Of a stretch of DNA of 17,322 bases, positions 12,760 through 17,322 are shown piece after piece. The stretch covers positions 1 to 17,322 of the forward strand of contig JAJYKH010000020.1 in assembly GCA_021788685.1 (NCBI GenBank), given 5' to 3'. Both the position numbers and the translations under genes were made by a program. This DNA comes from Deltaproteobacteria bacterium (GTDB taxonomy: Bacteria; Desulfobacterota; Desulfobulbia; Desulfobulbales; UBA5123). Every line of letters begins with the position of its first letter. Position 1 is the first letter of the stretch. The notes under the pieces were generated by a model. That model was not told where the DNA came from, did no database searches, and saw only the letters and a list, made by a program, of their open reading frames with translations.

Positions 12760-13509
12760 ATGAGCAGTGAAAATGGGCAAGCCGAGACCCGCGGCCATGC
12801 GCAGCGGGTCCTGCTCAAGCTGAGCGGGGAAGCGCTGATGGGCGCGGCCGCCTTCGGGATCAGCACCGAGGTGCTGGATTTCGTGGCTGCGGAGCTGAAG
12901 CCGCTCGCCGGCATGGGGGTCCAGACGGCCCTGGTGATCGGGGCCGGGAACATTTTCCGGGGCGTGGCCGGCGCCTCCGGGGGCATGAACCGGGGAGCCG
13001 CCGACAACATGGGAATGCTGGCCACGGTCATCAACGCCTTGGCCCTGAAGGATTCCCTGGATCGCCACGGCCTGCCCGCCCGGGTCCTCTCGGCCATTCC
13101 CATGCACACCGTCTGCGAGGCCTATGCCCGGGAGGCCGCCATCGCCCATCTGGAGGCGGGACGGATCGTCATCTTCGCCGCCGGCACCGGCAACCCCTAC
13201 TTCACCACCGATACCGCCGCCGTCCTGCGGGGACTCGAGATCGACGCCGACCTCGTCTGCAAGGCGACCCGGGTGGACGGGGTCTACGACAAGGACCCGC
13301 TCAAGCATGCCGATGCGGTGAAGTTTGATACTCTCTCCTTTGACGAGGTGCTGCAGCGGCGGCTCAAGGTCATGGACGCGGCCGCCATTTCCCTGGCCAT
13401 GGACAACCGCAAGAAGATCATGGTCTTCGACATGAACATCCCCGGCAACATCCGGAAGGCCGTTTCCGGCGAGGTAGTCGGGACGCTGATCAGGGGGGAG
13501 TCGTCATGA
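12760..13509 (+). CDS. pyrH: UMP kinase
   Basis: Phosphorylates UMP to UDP; a hexameric amino-acid-kinase-fold enzyme. The product is 249 residues (E. coli 241). VLLKLSGEALMG (17-28) is the phosphate-binding start, GAGNIFRG (61-68) binds phosphate and substrate, DNMGMLATVINALAL (82-96) is the family signature, and GTGNPYFTTDTAA (142-154) with KATRVDGVYDKDP (168-180) forms the UMP/ATP region. Three starts are adjacent (GTG 12754, ATG 12757, ATG 12760); ATG 12760 is best spaced from GAGG at 12751-12754. The stop overlaps frr as ATGA, so the two are translationally coupled. In E. coli this enzyme is regulated by GTP and UTP (family knowledge). Confidence 0.97.
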   Translation: MSSENGQAETRGHAQRVLLKLSGEALMGAAAFGISTEVLDFVAAELKPLAGMGVQTALVIGAGNIFRGVAGASGGMNRGAADNMGMLATVINALALKDSLDRHGLPARVLSAIPMHTVCEAYAREAAIAHLEAGRIVIFAAGTGNPYFTTDTAAVLRGLEIDADLVCKATRVDGVYDKDPLKHADAVKFDTLSFDEVLQRRLKVMDAAAISLAMDNRKKIMVFDMNIPGNIRKAVSGEVVGTLIRGESS

Positions 13510-14060
13510 GCGCGATCATCAACGAGATGAAGGACAAGATGCAGAAAAGCCTGGAGGCCTACCGCCGCGAGCTCACCAAAGTGCGGACCGGCAGGGCCTC
13601 CCTCTCCCTGCTGGACGGCATCAAGGTGGATGCCTACGGCTCCTCCATGCCCATCAACCAGGTGGCCACCCTGACCATTCCGGAGAGCCGCATGATCGTG
13701 ATCCAGCCCTGGGACCCTCAGCTGATCGGCGCCATCGAGAGGGCCATCAACAAGTCCGACCTGGGGCTCAATCCGGCAAGCGACGGCAAGGTGATCCGGA
13801 TTTCCATCCCGCAGCTCACGGAGGAGCGCCGGAAAGATTTGGTCAAGCAGGTGAAGAAGATCAGCGAGGAGTACCGGGTGGCCGTCCGCGGCTCCCGCCG
13901 GGAGGCGATCGATGCCCTGAAGAAGCAGAAGGGCGACAAGACGATCTCCGAAGACGACCTGTTCCGGCAGCAGGATGAGGCCCAGAAGGAAACCGACCAT
14001 TTCATCAAGCGCATCGACGAGATCATGGCGGAGAAGGAAAAAGAGGTGATGGAGGTCTAA
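13506..14060 (+). CDS. frr: Ribosome recycling factor
   Basis: With EF-G it splits the post-termination ribosome. The product is 184 residues (family 185). The two-domain L shape is visible in sequence: helical domain I at 1-29 and about 105-184, domain II at about 30-104. Landmarks are LTKVRTGRASLSLLDGI (about 23-39), VDAYGSSMPINQVA, PWDPQLIGAIERAI, SDLGLNP, RISIPQLTEERRKDLVKQVK and the C-terminal KEKEVMEV. ATG 13506 overlaps the pyrH stop and is preceded by GGGGGAG. A 128-bp gap to uppS follows with no recognisable gene or hairpin. Confidence 0.98.
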   Translation: MSAIINEMKDKMQKSLEAYRRELTKVRTGRASLSLLDGIKVDAYGSSMPINQVATLTIPESRMIVIQPWDPQLIGAIERAINKSDLGLNPASDGKVIRISIPQLTEERRKDLVKQVKKISEEYRVAVRGSRREAIDALKKQKGDKTISEDDLFRQQDEAQKETDHFIKRIDEIMAEKEKEVMEV

Positions 14061-14188
14061 AGCGGCGACTCCCCGGCCGCAGGCCGAATCCGCCGTCCCT
14101 CCCCTCAAAGTGCTGCGGGCGGTTCCGTTCAGCAAGCCATCCTCGGGGCCTGAATCGATCAATCACCTCTTCCGGATTCTCCGTCGAT

Positions 14189-14914
14189 ATGAATCAGCAG
14201 AACACTCCGGCCCACGTCGCCATCATCATGGATGGCAACGGGCGTTGGGCGCAGAAACGGGGCATGCCGCGCATCATGGGCCACCGGGAGGGGGTGCGCG
14301 CCGTCAGGGACATCGTCCGCGCCGCGCCCGGGGCAGGGGCCGGGGTGCTCACCCTTTATGCCTTCTCCACCGAGAACTGGAAGCGGCCGGTCCTGGAGGT
14401 GCAGGCGCTGATGGCCTTGCTCAAGACGTACCTCCAGAGCGAGCTGGCGGAGCTCGCCGCCAACGGCGTTTCCCTGCGCTGGCTCGGGGAACGGGGAAAA
14501 CTGCCTGCCGACGTGCAGAAGCTGCTGGAAAACGCCATGGCGGCCACCGCCGCCAATTCCCGGCTGGTCCTCAACCTGGCCCTGAACTATGGCGGCCGCA
14601 ACGAGATTGTCCGGGCTGCCAGGGAGCTCGCCCGCCGGGCCAAGGCGGGGGAGATCGACCCGGCGGCCATTTCGGAGGAAATTTTCGGAAGCTGTCTCGA
14701 TACCGCCGGTCTTCCGGACCCCGATTTGGTGATCCGCACGGGCGGGGAGTCCCGGCTCAGCAATTTTCTTCTCTGGCAGGCCTCCTATGCCGAGCTGTAC
14801 GTGACCGACACCTTGTGGCCGGATTTCACCAGGGACGACCTGCTCGCGGCCATCCGGTATTTCCAGAGCCGGCAGCGGCGGTTCGGCGAAACCGGCGAGC
14901 AGGTGGGCCGTTGA
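14189..14914 (+). CDS. uppS: Isoprenyl transferase (undecaprenyl diphosphate synthase)
   Basis: cis-Prenyltransferase that extends farnesyl diphosphate with isopentenyl diphosphate to the C55 lipid carrier of cell wall and LPS synthesis. The product is 241 residues (family 240-255). HVAIIMDGNGRWA (9-21) carries the catalytic Asp15; GHREGV (31-36), LTLYAFSTENW (54-64) and NYGGRNEI (133-140) are the conserved blocks; RTGGESRLSNFLLWQ (183-197) and ELYVTDTLWPDF (202-213) bind IPP diphosphate and close the family signature. The residues after LWPDF are normal. The start was chosen from the family N-terminus; no good ribosome site is visible upstream. Its substrate pathway is fed by dxr three genes on. 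Confidence 0.96.
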   Translation: MNQQNTPAHVAIIMDGNGRWAQKRGMPRIMGHREGVRAVRDIVRAAPGAGAGVLTLYAFSTENWKRPVLEVQALMALLKTYLQSELAELAANGVSLRWLGERGKLPADVQKLLENAMAATAANSRLVLNLALNYGGRNEIVRAARELARRAKAGEIDPAAISEEIFGSCLDTAGLPDPDLVIRTGGESRLSNFLLWQASYAELYVTDTLWPDFTRDDLLAAIRYFQSRQRRFGETGEQVGR

Positions 14915-14987
14915 GCGGCAGTGGACCACAGACCCTTCCGGGGTGCCTGCCCCTGGTAGCTTCCGGCCGACTCTCAAAGGAGCGGGC

Positions 14988-15788
14988 ATGAGAAGAATCG
15001 CCACCGGGCTGGTCCTCGGCCTCGCCTGGTTCCTCCTGCTCTTCTACGGGTCCTTCTCCCTGTTCTGGGCGGTGCTGCTCCTGCTGAGCGCGGCCGCCCT
15101 CTTCGAGTATGCCGGCCTCCTGCAGCGGCGGGCCGGCGGCGATCACGTTCTCACTCTGATCCTCCTCGGCCTTCTGCCCACCATCGGCGCGTACTTCGGC
15201 CGCATCGAGCCGGTGACCGCCGGCCTGGTCCTCGCCCTGCTTCTCCTCTTCGCCTTGACCCTGTGCCGGTTCGGGATGCTGGGAAACGGGTTCGACTTCG
15301 TGGGCCGGGGCACCTTCGGCATTGTCTACGGGGGCCTGCTGCCGGCCCATCTCGTGCTGATCATGGCTCGCCCGCACGGGGCCGCCTGGCTGGCGGTGCT
15401 CACCGGGCTCATCTTCGCCTCCGATACCGGGGCCTATTACAGCGGCCGGCTGTTCGGCCGGCACAAGCTCTGTCCGGCCATCAGCCCCGGCAAAACCGTG
15501 GAGGGCTTCCTCGGCGGGCTGCTGGCCGGGGTGGCCGCAGGCACCGGCTTGGGCCGCCTGCTCGTCCCGGGGAGCCATCTCCTGCCGCTTGCGCTCGCCG
15601 CCCTCCTGGTCACCTGCGTCGGCGTCATGGGCGATCTCCTCGAATCGGTGCTCAAGCGCTCGGTGGCGGTAAAGGATTCGGGCGCCCTCCTGCCCGGCCA
15701 CGGCGGCATCCTCGATCGGGCCGATTCGCTGCTGGTGGCGGCGCCGGTCTTCTATTACCTCATGGTCTGGGGACTGATCACCGGCTGA
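14988..15788 (+). CDS. cdsA: Phosphatidate cytidylyltransferase
   Basis: Integral membrane enzyme making CDP-diacylglycerol from phosphatidate and CTP, the branch point of phospholipid synthesis. The product is 266 residues with about eight hydrophobic segments, among them 6-19, 24-44, 52-69, 77-93, 110-126, 133-149, 173-192 and 200-217. Asp146 in FASDTGAYYSGRLFGRHK and Lys169 in SPGKTVEG are in the catalytic region. The CDS signature lies at 220-246, with Ser220, Lys223-Arg224, Lys229-Asp230, His238-Gly-Gly and Asp243-Arg-x-Asp246 all in place. ATG 14988 has AAGGAG at 14977-14982; the in-frame GTG at 14943 is less likely. It sits between uppS and dxr as in many Proteobacteria. Confidence 0.96.
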   Translation: MRRIATGLVLGLAWFLLLFYGSFSLFWAVLLLLSAAALFEYAGLLQRRAGGDHVLTLILLGLLPTIGAYFGRIEPVTAGLVLALLLLFALTLCRFGMLGNGFDFVGRGTFGIVYGGLLPAHLVLIMARPHGAAWLAVLTGLIFASDTGAYYSGRLFGRHKLCPAISPGKTVEGFLGGLLAGVAAGTGLGRLLVPGSHLLPLALAALLVTCVGVMGDLLESVLKRSVAVKDSGALLPGHGGILDRADSLLVAAPVFYYLMVWGLITG

Positions 15789-16029
15789 ACTGTGCCCCCA
15801 GCCTTGCGGCAGGCCGATAAAGATGATGCGATTTCGTACGTTCTTCGCCGAAATGCTCGTCGCCTCCGCCCGCTTCCTGTACACTGGATGGCAAGGGCAG
15901 CCGTTGAGGCCTCCGGATGATCTCGCAACAACCTCCGGGCGTTGGCAAGCGGCGACACGGAAACAACGACTTGCCGACGTAGTCCCCGGCAGCGCGGTTT
16001 GGCCTACAATCCTCATGGGGTAGGGGGGT
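15789..16029. other. cdsA-dxr gap with an imperfect inverted repeat
   Basis: A 241-bp gap, long for this cluster. CGTTGGCAAG (15940-15949) is mirrored by CTTGCCGACG (15970-15979) with one mismatch. A TACAAT at 16005-16010 could be a -10 box giving a very short dxr leader, but no -35 is found at proper spacing. No ORF here is convincing. It may be a decayed copy of one of the palindromic elements; the similarity is too weak to say. Confidence 0.4.
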
Positions 16030-17283
16030 ATGATCAAAAACATCGCCATCCTGGGCTCCACCGGCTCCATCGGCCGGAACGTGCTTGACGTGGTGCGGCA
16101 GTTCCCGGGGCGCTTCCGGGTGGTCGGGCTTGCGGCCGGCAACAACATCGGCCTGCTCCGGGAGCAGCTGGACGCCTTCAATCCGCTCCTGGTGTCGGTG
16201 GCTGACGAGCGGCTGGCCGCCCAGTTGGCGGCCGACCTTCCCGCCGCCTGGCAGGGGCGGGTGGCGGCCGGGGTCGAAGGCAACAAGCAGGTGGCCACCC
16301 TGGCGGAGGCCACCACCGTGGTTTCGGCCATCGTCGGTGCCGCCGGGCTGGCGCCGACCATGGCGGCAATCGAGGCGGGCAAGAACGTGGCCCTCGCCAA
16401 CAAGGAAACCCTGGTCATGGCCGGGGAGCTGGTCATGGAGGCGGCCCGGCGCCGGGGGGTGAGCCTGCTGCCCATCGACAGCGAGCACAGTGCCATTGCC
16501 CAGGCCTTGGGGGCCGGGCGCCGGGAAGACGTCGCCAAGCTGGTTCTCACCGCCTCCGGGGGGCCGTTCCGCACCCGGAGCGCCGCGGAGATGTGGCAGG
16601 TGACTCCGGCCGAGGCCCTGGCCCATCCCAACTGGGTGATGGGCCGCAAGATCAGCATCGATTCCGCGACCCTCATGAACAAAGGCCTCGAAGTGATCGA
16701 GGCCCGGTGGCTGTTCGACATCCCGGTGGAGAAGATCGAGGTTCTCGTCCACCCCCAGAGCATCGTCCATTCCATGGTGGAATACATCGACGGCTCGGTG
16801 GTGGCTCAGATGGGCATCCCGGACATGCGCGTCCCCATCGGCTATGCCCTTTCGTACCCGGAGCGGCTGCGGCTTTCGCTCCCCCGGCTCAATCTCTGCA
16901 AGAGCCGGGAGCTGAGCTTTCACCCGCCGGACTTCACCGCCTTTCCCGCCCTGAAGCTCGCCTACCAGGCCTGCAAGCGGGGAGGGACCCTGCCGGCGGT
17001 GCTGAACGCCGCCAATGAGGTGGCGGTCGAGTCTTTCCTGAATGGCAAGATCCGGTTCCCCGAGATCGCCCTGGTCGCCGCCGAGACCGTGAGCCGGCTT
17101 CCCCGGCGGGAGGCGGCCGACCTCACCGCGGTCATGGAGGCGGACCTCGCCGCGCGGGTGCAGGCGGAATCCATCGTGGAGGCCCTCGGCATCAAGGCGC
17201 GGCAGCGCCGGGGCGAAGAGGACGCCTGCCCCGCCCTGCCGCCCCGTTTCGATTCCATTTTCAGGCAGCTTTCCGAATCATGA
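16030..17283 (+). CDS. dxr: 1-deoxy-D-xylulose 5-phosphate reductoisomerase
   Basis: Second step of the MEP isoprenoid pathway, converting DXP to MEP with NADPH and a divalent metal. The product is 417 residues (E. coli 398). NADPH motif ILGSTGSIGRNVLD (7-20); ALANKETLVMAG (121-132); metal ligands Asp150 and Glu152 in PIDSEHSA, and the NKGLEVIEARWLF block (217-229) with Glu221/Glu224 for the third ligand; SGGPFR (176-181) and HPQSIVHSMVE (241-251) line the active site. LNAANEVAV (325-333) belongs to the C-terminal helical domain. Residues after about 390 (RQRRGEEDACPALPPRF onwards) exceed the common family end. A G-rich stretch (16023-16028) lies directly before ATG 16030. rseP usually follows dxr; here a repeat begins on the stop codon. 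Confidence 0.96.
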   Translation: MIKNIAILGSTGSIGRNVLDVVRQFPGRFRVVGLAAGNNIGLLREQLDAFNPLLVSVADERLAAQLAADLPAAWQGRVAAGVEGNKQVATLAEATTVVSAIVGAAGLAPTMAAIEAGKNVALANKETLVMAGELVMEAARRRGVSLLPIDSEHSAIAQALGAGRREDVAKLVLTASGGPFRTRSAAEMWQVTPAEALAHPNWVMGRKISIDSATLMNKGLEVIEARWLFDIPVEKIEVLVHPQSIVHSMVEYIDGSVVAQMGIPDMRVPIGYALSYPERLRLSLPRLNLCKSRELSFHPPDFTAFPALKLAYQACKRGGTLPAVLNAANEVAVESFLNGKIRFPEIALVAAETVSRLPRREAADLTAVMEADLAARVQAESIVEALGIKARQRRGEEDACPALPPRFDSIFRQLSES

Positions 17284-17322
17284 TGGCGTCGCAAAAAGCC
17301 CGATTTACGGCGTTGCGGCGGG
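17280..17322 (-). repeat. Partial copy of the TCGCAAAAAG element, cut by the window end
   Basis: Forty-three bases match the minus strand of 3864-3906 with only two mismatches (C/T at the sixth base pair after the A run and T/C further in). The copy begins on the dxr stop codon (TGA 17281-17283) and runs off the window, in the opposite orientation to the copy at 3738-3912. Confidence 0.88.

Noticed and set aside
16005..16029. TACAAT before dxr as a promoter -10 box
   Set aside because: No -35 box at 16-18 bases; the nearest TTG-type hexamer (15971) is 28 bases away.
14826..16787. 653-codon open frame on the minus strand opposite cdsA and dxr
   Set aside because: It is antisense to two clearly conserved genes, has Arg/Pro/Ser-rich low-complexity translation, no motif and no ribosome site; long shadow frames are expected at this GC content.

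Overview
The window is GC-rich and reads as an ordinary chromosomal housekeeping region of a Gram-negative bacterium. It carries lipid A, LPS-core and outer-membrane genes. LpxI is present rather than LpxH, EF-Ts is short, the order rpsB-tsf-pyrH-frr-uppS-cdsA-dxr is kept, and one dispersed repeat contains TCGCAAAAAG ends. Together these point to a deltaproteobacterium of the Desulfuromonadota/Geobacter type. That assignment is inference from gene content and family resemblance; no search was run.

Layout, left to right. (a) 1-164: the 3' end of an HU/IHF-type DNA-binding protein gene and a textbook Rho-independent terminator. (b) 208-3720, plus strand: lpxD, fabZ, lpxA and lpxI, which are early lipid A synthesis plus the shared 3-hydroxyacyl-ACP dehydratase. 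(c) 3909-7163, plus strand: a sugar-1-phosphate nucleotidyltransferase and an APH-fold sugar kinase, resembling the MurU/AmgK pair of peptidoglycan recycling, followed by the ribosome-assembly GTPase der; each gene overlaps the next. (d) 7244-8206, minus strand: an OmpA-type porin with a peptidoglycan-binding domain. (e) 8207-8745: a 539-bp gene-free gap. (f) 8746-9060, plus strand: an FtsB/DivIC-like division protein. (g) 9118-10754, minus strand: waaF-gmhB, inner-core heptose synthesis and transfer. (h) 10984-17283, plus strand: rpsB, tsf, pyrH, frr, uppS, cdsA and dxr, joining translation, UMP synthesis, undecaprenyl carrier, phospholipid and isoprenoid precursor synthesis.

The genes share a theme of envelope construction: lipid A (lpxD/A/I), core heptose (gmhB, waaF), the lipid carrier and its C5 precursors (uppS, dxr), phospholipid (cdsA), cell-wall sugar salvage (murU/amgK-like) and outer-membrane anchoring (OmpA).

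I found no defence system, CRISPR array, tRNA, rRNA or transposase gene. The most interesting material lies between genes. A 225-bp palindromic insert separates lpxA from lpxI and is flanked by a perfect 13-bp direct repeat; deleting it would restore an ATG/stop overlap between the two genes. A second, unrelated, roughly 160-bp element sits between lpxI and the nucleotidyltransferase, is flanked by 7-bp direct repeats, and ends at the start codon; another copy begins on the dxr stop codon at the window's right edge. Relatives of the first element lie in the rpsB-tsf and tsf-pyrH gaps. The window therefore looks like an operon-rich region repeatedly invaded by small non-coding palindromic elements that land at gene boundaries without breaking reading frames.
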